Shown piece after piece: positions 1 through 7,849 of a stretch of 19,996 nucleotides of DNA. The stretch spans positions 1 through 19,996 of the forward strand of contig JBJXGO010000103.1 of the NCBI GenBank assembly GCA_046160345.1, read 5' to 3'. How positions within the stretch are numbered: the stretch's first letter is position 1; every line of letters starts with the position of its first letter. The DNA is from M3007 sp046160345. GTDB taxonomy: Bacteria; Bacteroidota; Bacteroidia; Chitinophagales; Saprospiraceae. Position numbers and translations under genes: made by a program. Under the pieces are notes generated by a model. That model had not been told where the DNA came from, did not search any database, and saw only the letters and a program-made list of their open reading frames with translations.

Positions 1-2038
1 TGCCACGTTGTACCCTTCCAATGTATTGGATTAACTTGCCCTCAAAAGAAAATGGAAACACCAAAAACAAACATGTGGCATTGTTAAGGTCAGAACCTTC
101 GCCAAAATATTGCCCAGTGGTTAAAAGTGCCTGGTAATTGCCCTCCTTTAAGGTTTTCCACTTTGCAGATCGAGCACTTTCAGCATCCTCTCCGCTAAGG
201 GTGATAACCTCGTAGGATTGCTTCAAGTATTGATACAGGGCCTCAATGTGTTCTTTTCTTTCTGTGAGAATAACAGCTTTTCGGCCGGCATCCAATTCCA
301 TTTGGATATCCTTCAGGATAAGACGATTGCGGGAAGAATCATGCACAAGCGCCTTCGACAATGTTTCAAATTTGTCGGTTTTGGGATTGAATGGAATATC
401 CAGTTCGGTTTCCCGTATTACGATTTTTGCCTTTTGTTGACTGCCCATATCTTGGGGAGTAACCTCAGAAATGATGTCCCCCAGATAAATAAATATCAGT
501 TTGCCGTTATTATATTTACGAAAGGGGGTAGCCGTGAGGCTGTATAGATAGTAGGCGTTCAATTGACTGATCGTATTACGAAATACCTCGGCAGGAACAT
601 GGTGGCATTCATCAATCAAGACGGTACCAAAGGAATTCATGAGAACTTTAGATTCCTGCTTCTCGAATGCCTTGGCCAGACTTTGAATCGTTGCAATGGT
701 CACCTTCTCTCCAACTATAAATTTTCCCTGACCAATTTGTCCGATTTCACTTTTTGAAAGCCCAAGAAACCCTTGTATGCGCTCAATCCATTGGTCAACC
801 AATTGCTTTCTATGTACTATGATCAGAGCAGGCTGTTGTTTGTTGGCAATAATCTTTAGGCCGATTACTGTTTTCCCAGAACCAGGCGGAGCAACCAAAA
901 CCCCGATGTCTTTCCGCGAAACGGCCTCCACCGCCGGTAACTGATGCGGTAGTAGGTTAATATTGGATGAAAAAATGACCGGCGCTAACTTTTTTCGATC
1001 ATCCCTGAAATCATGGTCAATTTTCTGTTCCCGACAAAAGCGAATAATCTTACCTATGCCCCCGCGCGGGATAATCAACTCGTACTCTGTTTCTTGGATA
1101 CATTTGAAAAACCGATCCTGACCCCAGGTGTTTTTTCCCGACTTCTTTTTTATGATAAACTCGCTGCTGGCAAAATTGAAGGTTTCTTTCAGGAAGTTGA
1201 TTAAATTAACCGGTAGTCCTGTTCGAGACATATACACTTCATTGTCGAGTCTAATAGAAATCTTACCCCTACCCAAGCGAGCAGTATCTGGCAAAGAGCT
1301 ATCGAATGAATTTTGCAGTAATTGGTGTAACGCATCTAATTTGGCTACGCTTACCCGCTGGATAGTTTTTAAAAAAGACCATTGATCACTAAATGGCATC
1401 AACGTCTCCGGGTCGATAAAACAACCATTACCGTTCTCCAAGGCAGGTTTATACAACGGTAAGGCTATTAGGTTACCCAATCCTTTGCCGGAAAGAGTGT
1501 CTTGATTTGGGAAGACTCGATCGAAACTAGAGTTCTTATCAAAAACCGAAAATACTCCAGTTTCTTCCAGTAATTGTATGAAAATCTTCCTGCTACGGAT
1601 AGCAGGGTAAGGTTCTTCAAAAAAAATCCAAACATGCCCTCCGTTCCCGGAACGGGAGCGCTCCAAATATGCAGGGATACTTTTATCACGACAGGCTTTC
1701 AGGAAAATCCTACAATCTTGCGCCCAGTTTTGACCATCAAAATCAGCAACAAGAAACCAGGAGCTATTATCTGGCAATAATGGATATACTCCGACCTGTT
1801 GCCCACCATTCAGGTGTTTTTCAATCTGATTATCTGTCAGCGGCAGGTAACTTTTGGCATTGAAATTCTGAAAGGTTCCTCCGCCCATTTTATGCTGACG
1901 GTACAAGTAAGGATCGTATTGATAAGCGGGCATGTACCCGCTTTTGTTTCCTTTTTCCCAGCGGACTGCAAAGACATCGTCACGGCCGTTGAATAGGACG
2001 CGAAAGAGCGGAAAGTCGAAAGAATGAGAAGAAGCCAT
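1..2038 (-). CDS. Primase-superfamily (AEP) domain fused to SF2 DEAD/DEAH helicase, 3' end outside window
   Basis: One open frame of 679 codons runs from an ATG at 2038 off the left edge; an in-frame TAA lies directly before the ATG, which fixes the start. Residues about 1-250 look like an archaeo-eukaryotic primase (AEP) domain: an acidic pair D99-x-D101 in ADFDG and a GGHVW motif around H135. From about 355 comes an SF2 helicase: Walker A APPGSGKT (383-390), DECH (476-479), motif III LTATP (501-505) and motif VI QYIGRVQR (671-678). This AEP-helicase fusion is the hallmark of the predicted TOTE conflict systems and is expected to act on invading nucleic acid. It lies downstream of a methyltransferase and a nuclease-like gene on the same strand, so it is probably a partner of that restriction-type operon. 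The gap of 112 bp before it allows its own control. Domain calls are by motif; the defence role is inference. Confidence 0.85.
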   Translation of the reverse strand, partial: MASSHSFDFPLFRVLFNGRDDVFAVRWEKGNKSGYMPAYQYDPYLYRQHKMGGGTFQNFNAKSYLPLTDNQIEKHLNGGQQVGVYPLLPDNSSWFLVADFDGQNWAQDCRIFLKACRDKSIPAYLERSRSGNGGHVWIFFEEPYPAIRSRKIFIQLLEETGVFSVFDKNSSFDRVFPNQDTLSGKGLGNLIALPLYKPALENGNGCFIDPETLMPFSDQWSFLKTIQRVSVAKLDALHQLLQNSFDSSLPDTARLGRGKISIRLDNEVYMSRTGLPVNLINFLKETFNFASSEFIIKKKSGKNTWGQDRFFKCIQETEYELIIPRGGIGKIIRFCREQKIDHDFRDDRKKLAPVIFSSNINLLPHQLPAVEAVSRKDIGVLVAPPGSGKTVIGLKIIANKQQPALIIVHRKQLVDQWIERIQGFLGLSKSEIGQIGQGKFIVGEKVTIATIQSLAKAFEKQESKVLMNSFGTVLIDECHHVPAEVFRNTISQLNAYYLYSLTATPFRKYNNGKLIFIYLGDIISEVTPQDMGSQQKAKIVIRETELDIPFNPKTDKFETLSKALVHDSSRNRLILKDIQMELDAGRKAVILTERKEHIEALYQYLKQSYEVITLSGEDAESARSAKWKTLKEGNYQALLTTGQYFGEGSDLNNATCLFLVFPFSFEGKLIQYIGRVQRG

Positions 2039-2089
2039 TTACTTGGCGGTTGGTTCATCTGGCAAGGTAATGCCAGTTTTACATACCAT
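2039..2089 (-). CDS. Possible 16-codon leader ORF before the primase-helicase gene
   Basis: An ATG-started frame of 16 codons (MVCKTGITLPDEPTAK) ends in a TAA that directly abuts the ATG of the primase-helicase gene (TAAATG). An AGGA sequence lies about 6 nt before its ATG, a better ribosome-binding site than any seen before the helicase start. It could couple or tune translation of the helicase. It may equally be a chance open frame; nothing in the peptide is recognisable. Confidence 0.25.
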   Translation of the reverse strand: MVCKTGITLPDEPTAK

Positions 2090-2150
2090 GCACTTTCCTG
2101 TTTTTTACCCGATTTTCACTGTTGATTCGAAAACCGTGGCGGGCAAATTC

Positions 2151-2807
2151 TCAAAACTTCATCATGATATGATAAAGAACTCTTATTGCTCCTTCTACTG
2201 AATTGGAAGAACAAAAACAGGTTGGAAAAGAGACAATCAAATCCTTTTCAATAAAACCTGTGTTCGGAGAAAGCCCTCTTCTTTGGATAAGCCTATTGAT
2301 TCCTTTGATTATGGCCTCTTGACTTCCTTCCACGATATAGCCAACCAGACATCCCTCCGGGTACCTGTTGGAAATAAAATTTTGGATACCTGTGTCAATA
2401 TAACGACCGCGATAAAAGGAAGCGCTAACATTTGAACCATCATTTTTTGCCCAATCGTTCTCTGAAAGGTTTTTGGCTTCTGCGAAATAGTAAAATTTTA
2501 GGTCTTTTTGCCACCTAATAAATTTGAAATCAATCACAGGGGCATTGGCAGGGTCATCACTTCCATAAATTACATCATTATCGTAAATGGGTGATTGATG
2601 CTGAACATCAATTCGATTTTGTTTCAAAAAGCCCGTTTCTTCCATTTTTTTGACTAAATGAACAGTCAATTTATCCTCCTTCCAAGAAACATCATACTGC
2701 GCATCGGACACCATTCGATCATAACCTCGCTGTAGGGCATCCAAACAAAGCACGACAAAGTTTTGCCTTGCCGCTTCGACATACAAGGGGTTAGGATTGT
2801 TTATCAT
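2151..2807 (-). CDS. PD-(D/E)XK nuclease-like protein, probable restriction endonuclease partner of the methyltransferase
   Basis: A protein of 218 residues with no family I can name with certainty. Its centre has the pattern of a PD-(D/E)XK nuclease core: a strand ending in P90-V-I-D93, then a strand with E110-A-K112 (FAEAK), i.e. D-x16-E-x-K. There is no signal peptide or membrane segment. The start overlaps the 3' end of the methyltransferase by 17 bp, so translation is probably coupled and the two products are needed together, as in a type II-like restriction-modification pair with separate M and R polypeptides. An alternative is a nuclease subunit serving the downstream helicase. The coding call is sure; the nuclease call rests on the motif and the context. 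Confidence 0.75.
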   Translation of the reverse strand: MINNPNPLYVEAARQNFVVLCLDALQRGYDRMVSDAQYDVSWKEDKLTVHLVKKMEETGFLKQNRIDVQHQSPIYDNDVIYGSDDPANAPVIDFKFIRWQKDLKFYYFAEAKNLSENDWAKNDGSNVSASFYRGRYIDTGIQNFISNRYPEGCLVGYIVEGSQEAIIKGINRLIQRRGLSPNTGFIEKDLIVSFPTCFCSSNSVEGAIRVLYHIMMKF

Positions 2808-5800
2808 TCGCGGTTGTCAAAAGTTCGAGGATTATTTCGTCGGCATCATTCATACCCATCGAACGAGACCAAAAGCGTTTTTCATTGGGTTTTAAAATGT
2901 ATAACACGTCATCTTTATAGTAACGGATAAACTTTCTAAAATAAATGCTCTCAGCAAATTCATGATAACTGAATTGTTCTAGTGCCTTTAAAATCTGGTC
3001 AATCTCGGCAGCATGCTTTATTTCAATCCTGCCAGATTGCTGATTTCGATTCATTTGAAGCGCCACAACATTTAAAGGGGTACGTTTTTCGATCTCAAAA
3101 ACTGTCGCCCAAACGGTAATTTCCGGGGTGTAAGCCAAAAATTCGTTGATTGTTTTGCACAAAAACTGGGAATACGCCTGCATGTCTTGCACTTCGCATG
3201 GGCGGAACGCTTTGGATTTTTCACCCGATTGGAAGGCGTCCAATTGGTAATTCAATAGGTCATCAATCAGGATTTGATCCGTTTCCGAAAGGTTTAAGGC
3301 ATGCCGGAGTGTGTTTTCTATTTTTTGTTCGAAATCGGCAATTTGGCTTTCTGGGTCAAAGAAAATTTCATTGGGTTCTCTTTTTCGAATGGCAATGATT
3401 TCGTCCACATAGCCGACGATTTCTTTTTTTGCTGTTTCAGGGAGGGAGAAACAGAGGTCTGGTAAGTCGAGAATTTCCTCTGGATAGACAATTTCTCTCT
3501 CTATCCCCCAACTTGAGGAGGAGAGGTAAATTAGGTATGTTGCTATTTTAGAGTTTAGAAAACTTGATAGAAGCTTCAACTCACTTTCTTTGCGAGGGGC
3601 ATGTATTCCATAAACTATACTTTTAAAAGACGCATCAAAATCAATAAAGGAAGAACACAATTTGTTGTTTTCTTGGCCTCTCTTAATAATTAGATGTGGA
3701 GATTTATAAGCACCCAAATTTCCCAACCTCCTGAATTTTGTACGCGAAATGGATATGGCGGTACCAATATTGGTATAATATCTTTTTAAAATATCAGGTG
3801 ATAAATGTGGGTGGTTTCTTATTTCGGAATCCGTATATTTTAATGGCTCAGAAATTTGAAAACCCACTCCTGCATTCCAGTTTTCTTTGACTATTTTATC
3901 TTTAATTTTTTCATCTCTATTCATTCTTCCCATTAACCCATAATCCCTCTCCGTTCCCCACATCGCTGCCTTCCATATCTTGCTATCCGGCTTTTGACAC
4001 TCCTCCCTCGGCAGAAATTTTACATCGGTTGGGTCAATGGCAATGCCATCTATCATTCGATTTTTGAGTACGGTTGTCGGAGCGCAGTATTGCAATCGGT
4101 CGGACGGCTGTGCGGGCTGTGTTTTTGAATAAAAAAATATACAAATCGGACGCACTGTTGAGGCGAACAAATTTCGCCCTCGGCTTTGCGGCACGCGGCG
4201 CAAAACAGAAAAATTATAAACCTTTTCCACGTAGCAATCATGGAACAAAAACTGGCGAAAGTTTTGATGATTGCTCCCAGTGTTGAACAGCACCTTGCTG
4301 GTGGAAATCAGCGCGATTTTACCATTCGGGCAAAGTTCGGTAGCTCGATGCAAAAATGCCTCCACCGTTTCGTTGCCGAATTGTTGGTTTTCTAAATACG
4401 CCCGTACGTCAGGTTTCACTTTCTTCCCACCAAACGGAGGGTTTCCCACGACCAAATTATATTCAATTTTTTCAAACGGCTTGCCCGAGTCAAGGCTGCT
4501 CATCCGAAAAAGGTTCTGCCCGCGTTTTGCAGGATCTGTTTCGTCCGGCTCATCAATCAGATAGGGGAAACGTTGGTTTTGCCACAGAGCTTTGGGTTCG
4601 AGCCGGTCGAGCATGGCAAGGTAAATGCTGAATGCCGCGACTTTGATGGCTTCTTTTTCTTTTTCGATGCCGAAAATATTATCTTTAACGATGCGGCAAA
4701 TGGTCTCGAAGTCCAATTTTTTCCCAATATGGGCAAGTTCCCATCGGTCGAGCAAGCGATGAAGACTTTCTACTAAAAAAATGCCCGACCCGCAGGTTGG
4801 ATCCATAATTTTGATATCAAAAGCCTTGTTTTCTGTAGAAGCATGGGGTAACACTTCGTTCAACACAAATTCTGCCAACGGCAACGGTGTGTAAAAAGTC
4901 CCTGAAGCGTTTTTTTCCTCTGTACCGATTTCGTCAGCCAAAAAATGTTCATAAATCTCACTGATGAGTTGGATAGGGATGACTTTGAAATCAAAAAAGC
5001 GCCAGCCAAAAAAGAGCGTCCCGCCGTTCCAAAAACAATTTTGGATTTCTTGGAGATGAATTTGGAGAACGCGGCTTTTTTCGAGTTCAGAAACCGGGCA
5101 GAGGTTGCCATTAAAATGTTGTTCTAATTTTTGATAAATTTTGTATGTAGTTTCCTTGGCGCTAAGTGCCTCAAAATAGTTTTTCTTGCCTTCGTACAAT
5201 TGTTCATCAGTTGCGCCTCGATCTTCCAAGTACAAAAGGAATAGCGAACGGAGCAGTAAATCGTGGATGATTTCTTTGGGCAAACCTTTGTTTGTTAAAA
5301 CCGTCCTCGTCTTCTTCAGGTTTTCAATCAGCGTTTTATCAACCCTCGTTTCGGTTTTTACTTTCTTAGCATAACTGTCATTTTTCCAAAAACCTCCAGT
5401 TTCGATAGATATTTTATCGAAAACCAATTTCAATTCTTCCAAATCTTCTTTTAACTGTTTGGATGCCTTGAACAGTTCAATTTTATCAACATCAGTTGCT
5501 TTTTCTTGTGGTATTGCAAAACAATTATAAATGCGGATTTCAGTGGAACTTTCCACATACAAAAAAGGCACTTTGCCTTGATTCCAGATTTTTTGTTGGA
5601 CAATCAGTAATTTCTGTAGGGTGGATTCCCTGAAATCTGGCACTGATTTGAAATAAACAGAAGGAAATTCACCCGAGAAATACATCGCGTCCACTCCAAA
5701 ATCGGAGGACTTGACTTGTTTCACATAGTATTGTTTAAGCGCGGACAAAGCATTGGTATCCGCCTGAACATCCACGATGCCCTGCGAAAAATCCAACAAA

Positions 5801-5826
5801 TTAACCATGTCCAATCCAGCGACCAT
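2791..5826 (-). CDS. Adenine-N6 DNA methyltransferase, Eco57I/TaqI-like, with C-terminal target-recognition region
   Basis: A protein of 1011 residues. The SAM-binding motif I MDPTCGSGIFL is at 341-351 and the catalytic motif IV NPPFGG at 462-467 (NPPF type, adenine-N6). It is preceded by the FYTP element (311-314) usual in gamma-class type I/IIG enzymes. Residues 1-300 are a mainly helical N-terminal region. The part after about 650 (KSPHLIIKRGQ, then IVYGIH and FLNSKIATYLI) resembles the TaqI-type C-terminal specificity domain. I see no PD-(D/E)XK motif fused at the N-terminus as in many type IIG enzymes; the nuclease candidate is the separate next gene. The ATG lies 14 bp after the repressor stop, so the two genes are one operon. 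M7 is a possible alternative start. BREX or DISARM partners are not visible, so an RM-type role is favoured. Confidence 0.9.
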   Translation of the reverse strand: MVAGLDMVNLLDFSQGIVDVQADTNALSALKQYYVKQVKSSDFGVDAMYFSGEFPSVYFKSVPDFRESTLQKLLIVQQKIWNQGKVPFLYVESSTEIRIYNCFAIPQEKATDVDKIELFKASKQLKEDLEELKLVFDKISIETGGFWKNDSYAKKVKTETRVDKTLIENLKKTRTVLTNKGLPKEIIHDLLLRSLFLLYLEDRGATDEQLYEGKKNYFEALSAKETTYKIYQKLEQHFNGNLCPVSELEKSRVLQIHLQEIQNCFWNGGTLFFGWRFFDFKVIPIQLISEIYEHFLADEIGTEEKNASGTFYTPLPLAEFVLNEVLPHASTENKAFDIKIMDPTCGSGIFLVESLHRLLDRWELAHIGKKLDFETICRIVKDNIFGIEKEKEAIKVAAFSIYLAMLDRLEPKALWQNQRFPYLIDEPDETDPAKRGQNLFRMSSLDSGKPFEKIEYNLVVGNPPFGGKKVKPDVRAYLENQQFGNETVEAFLHRATELCPNGKIALISTSKVLFNTGSNHQNFRQFLFHDCYVEKVYNFSVLRRVPQSRGRNLFASTVRPICIFFYSKTQPAQPSDRLQYCAPTTVLKNRMIDGIAIDPTDVKFLPREECQKPDSKIWKAAMWGTERDYGLMGRMNRDEKIKDKIVKENWNAGVGFQISEPLKYTDSEIRNHPHLSPDILKRYYTNIGTAISISRTKFRRLGNLGAYKSPHLIIKRGQENNKLCSSFIDFDASFKSIVYGIHAPRKESELKLLSSFLNSKIATYLIYLSSSSWGIEREIVYPEEILDLPDLCFSLPETAKKEIVGYVDEIIAIRKREPNEIFFDPESQIADFEQKIENTLRHALNLSETDQILIDDLLNYQLDAFQSGEKSKAFRPCEVQDMQAYSQFLCKTINEFLAYTPEITVWATVFEIEKRTPLNVVALQMNRNQQSGRIEIKHAAEIDQILKALEQFSYHEFAESIYFRKFIRYYKDDVLYILKPNEKRFWSRSMGMNDADEIILELLTTANDKQS

Positions 5827-5840
5827 TTATTAAGGGTTTT

Positions 5841-6617
5841 TTATGAATCTTTGATTGTCAGCAAATTGATTTTCTGTTCGATTGCTTGGAGCTTTCCCAA
5901 TATCGTGTCTTCATTTTGAATAGTACCTTTTGGAAATCCTACAAAAGCCGCCAATTCCCATGCCTCCAAGACATCCGAAATAGAAACCGTGTATGGGAGG
6001 TATGCCGGGTTGTCGGAACAAAGTACTAATTTTCGATTTTGACCGACTTCATTGACCACCCTTTTAAAAACGATGCCATCATTTTGTAATACAAGTGTGT
6101 ATCGCTTGCCACTTTTTATATCCTGCCAACGTTCTACAAACCTACCTACGACAATAAATCCTTCATGGATGGGTGGCATCGAATCACCTGTAATCTCAAA
6201 CGCTCGGTAAGTCCCTTCCGACAAATTGGGCAATATCAAGCGTGGCAATTCTTGAATAAATTCAGGATTACAGAAACCCGTAACATATCCGGCAACAGCA
6301 TGAACTGATACAAACTCAACGTTCTCTCGTTCATTTTTGTCTAAAGAGACTGCAAGTACTCGTAATCCATCCGAAAAAACGCTCGATTGTTGTGTTGATT
6401 TCCGTTGAAAAAGCGGCGCACCCAAATCGGATTTTAGCAGGTCATCCATTGAAACAGTAAAGTAATCCGCGATTTTCAAACAAACGCTTGCAATAGGCTC
6501 TGATCTTCCCTTTTCGTAATCGGCATATGTTGACCGATTGATGCCGATTCTTTCAGCCACCAACTCCTGCGATTCGTTCCGTTTTTTACGAAGATATTTG
6601 AGGTTCGCGGCAAACAT
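5841..6617 (-). CDS. XRE-type repressor with S24 (LexA/CI-like) self-cleaving domain
   Basis: A protein of 258 residues. An HTH_3 domain occupies about 3-62 (LKYLRKKRNESQELVAERIG, then RSTYADYEKG). The second half is a LexA/CI-like S24 domain with a cleavage-type dipeptide A109-G110 in HAVAGY, the nucleophile S146 in GDSMPP and the general base K185 in VFKRV. All parts needed for RecA-stimulated self-cleavage are therefore present (family knowledge). It is the first gene of the operon with the methyltransferase, nuclease and probably the primase-helicase. A pair of overlapping palindromes covers its start codon, which suggests autorepression. Likely role: keeps the restriction/helicase operon low and releases it after DNA damage or phage attack. 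A classical RM controller (C) protein is the alternative, but those lack an S24 domain. Confidence 0.93.
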   Translation of the reverse strand: MFAANLKYLRKKRNESQELVAERIGINRSTYADYEKGRSEPIASVCLKIADYFTVSMDDLLKSDLGAPLFQRKSTQQSSVFSDGLRVLAVSLDKNERENVEFVSVHAVAGYVTGFCNPEFIQELPRLILPNLSEGTYRAFEITGDSMPPIHEGFIVVGRFVERWQDIKSGKRYTLVLQNDGIVFKRVVNEVGQNRKLVLCSDNPAYLPYTVSISDVLEAWELAAFVGFPKGTIQNEDTILGKLQAIEQKINLLTIKDS

Positions 6618-6651
6618 TTGACGAATTTTCCAACAAATGTCGGAAAATTCG
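6614..6651. promoter_or_regulatory. Two overlapping palindromes, likely operator of the S24 repressor operon
   Basis: At 6622-6651 a perfect inverted repeat has 10-bp arms CGAATTTTCC and GGAAAATTCG around a 10-bp spacer. At 6614-6640 a second one, ACATTTG/CAAATGT with 13 bp between, is interleaved with it and overlaps the repressor ATG (6617). The position over the start of an HTH-S24 gene fits a self-controlled operator. I could not assign a convincing -33/-7 pair upstream. Confidence 0.6.
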
Positions 6652-6759
6652 GAATTTATTGTATTGTTTGTGCTAAAGAATTTTTACCGAAGCTAAAAAT
6701 AGTTTTCTAGCCCTTCTGGGATTCTCTTTGATGCTACTTTCGCCAATAACTAAGATCGC

Positions 6760-7254
6760 TCACCCCGCCCAGCCCTCTCTATCCAAACTCCTATAATGTA
6801 TCGCCTCCGCCAAATCCTCAATCCTTATATCCGGACTCCCCGCCAAATCCGCCGCCGTGCGCGCCACTTTCAGAATCCGGTCATACGCCCGGGCAGAAAG
6901 TTGGAGTCGTTCCATGGCGGTTTTTAATAGAATCAAACCTTCCGGTGTCAGTTTGCACACCTCGCGCACCATCCGACCCGGCATTTGCGCATTGCTGTAC
7001 ACGTCTTTCAAATCTTTGAACCGTTCGTCTTGTACCGCCCGGGCTTGGAGTACCCGCTTACGGATTTCTGTGCTGTCGAGTTTGGCGCGTTCGGTGTTGG
7101 TAAGCTCGTCGTAGCTCACAGGCGTTACCTCCACATGCAGGTCAATGCGGTCGAGCAGTGGCCCGGAAATCTTGGAAACATACCGTTTTACCACGCCGGG
7201 TCCGCAGACGCATTCTTTTTCGGGGTGGTTGTAGTAGCCGCAGGGACAGGGGTT
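6760..7254 (-). pseudogene. Displaced 3' fragment of yifB/comM (copy 1), equivalent to codons 356-519
   Basis: The minus strand encodes 164 residues colinear with the C-terminal third of the intact YifB at 18395-19954. It starts at NPCPCGYY (the Cys-rich segment CPCG...CVCGPG), passes through the sensor-2/C-terminal helical part and ends with the same terminal WAG and TGA. The AAA+ Walker A and B parts are absent, so it cannot be an active ATPase. The frame is open and undamaged through the homology. Upstream of N356 the sequence changes abruptly to the HTH gene of the opposite strand, and homology stops again within a base or two after the stop codon. A GTG inside it could start a 144-residue product, but there is no sign of that. 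Confidence 0.9.
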
Positions 7255-7256
7255 CG

Positions 7257-7751
7257 TTGCATAGTTGTCAAATTCGATTAAAGGGCAAAAGGCCCTCTAA
7301 TCCTGCATATCCTAAGGAATTGAATACCTTGGGAGATCATCTTCGTAAAGTAAGACTTGACCGTGGGCTGTCCCAACCTGATGTGGCAGTGATTCTAAAA
7401 ACATCAACGGATATGGTAACGAATTGGGAACTGAACCGGAATCAGCCTACTGTCAAGTTTGCCAAGACAATCATTGACTTTATAGGTTACATTCCTTTCA
7501 ACGTTGAAGACTGTTCCTTGGGGAAGCAGCTGTACTACGCCAGGCTCATTACTGGGAAAACTCAGAGGGAGGTAGCTGCTGAGATTGGGTGTGATTCCTC
7601 AAATTTGAGATATATAGAACTTGGATTGGGAATACCCCAATCGAAGACAAGGGAAAAAATTGACCGATTTATCATGATGGCTCAAACAAATTATCTGGTA
7701 GCAGTACTTTTCAAACAACATACAATGGACTCATTTCTTAAAAAGGCATGA
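7257..7751 (+). CDS. Double helix-turn-helix (XRE-type) protein joined to the yifB fragment, copy 1
   Basis: The only in-frame start close to the domain is a TTG at 7257; the frame stays open back to an ATG at 7158 inside the antisense of the yifB fragment, so the 5' end is uncertain or was cut by the junction. From the TTG the product has 164 residues. HTH 1 is at about 23-79 (TLGDHLRKVRLDRGLSQ, then TNWELNRNQP) and HTH 2 at about 89-139 (GKQLYYARLITGKTQREVA, then SNLRYIE). It has a close homologue at 11861-12301 and a decayed one at 16185-16364, each at an equivalent place in the yifB-derived array. It is divergent from the yifB piece and ends within a strong hairpin. Likely a DNA-binding protein; whether it acts in regulation or in element mobility is unknown. 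Confidence 0.7.
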   Translation: MHSCQIRLKGKRPSNPAYPKELNTLGDHLRKVRLDRGLSQPDVAVILKTSTDMVTNWELNRNQPTVKFAKTIIDFIGYIPFNVEDCSLGKQLYYARLITGKTQREVAAEIGCDSSNLRYIELGLGIPQSKTREKIDRFIMMAQTNYLVAVLFKQHTMDSFLKKA

Positions 7752-7776
7752 GCCGCCAAAAATTTGGCGGCTCATG
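7747..7776 (+). terminator. Strong hairpin at the end of HTH copy 1
   Basis: A perfect inverted repeat of 14 bp per arm (CATGAGCCGCCAAA and TTTGGCGGCTCATG) with 2 nt between. The TGA of the HTH gene lies in its left arm. The T-run after it is poor. It sits between convergent genes and could end transcription in either direction. Confidence 0.65.
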
Positions 7777-7813
7777 TTGGTCATCAAACTTAATAACATC
7801 AATCTCATTCGAG

Positions 7814-7849
7814 AGCTTGCTTAAAAAGACAAATTCTCTCAAGCAAGCT
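7814..7849 (-). terminator. Weak hairpin at the 3' end of the T9SS cargo gene
   Basis: AGCTTGCTT and AAGCAAGCT form a perfect 9-bp stem with an 18-nt loop, overlapping the stop codon of the minus-strand gene. No clear T-run follows on the minus strand, so the terminator role is tentative. Confidence 0.35.

Noticed and set aside
218..2058. Many short frames on both strands at the left end
   Set aside because: All are shadows of the single long minus frame of the primase-helicase, which is open over its whole length but has its stop outside the window.
2791..6617. BREX (PglX) or DISARM methyltransferase
   Set aside because: None of the partner genes (PglZ, BrxC/L, DrmA/B/C) are in the window, and the methyltransferase is followed directly by a nuclease-like gene as in RM systems.
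6760..7194. A separate 144-residue gene with a GTG start (and its twin at 11364-11798)
   Set aside because: The start is an internal Val codon of yifB; homology extends 20 codons upstream without a start, and the AAA+ core is absent. They are better described as displaced 3' fragments.
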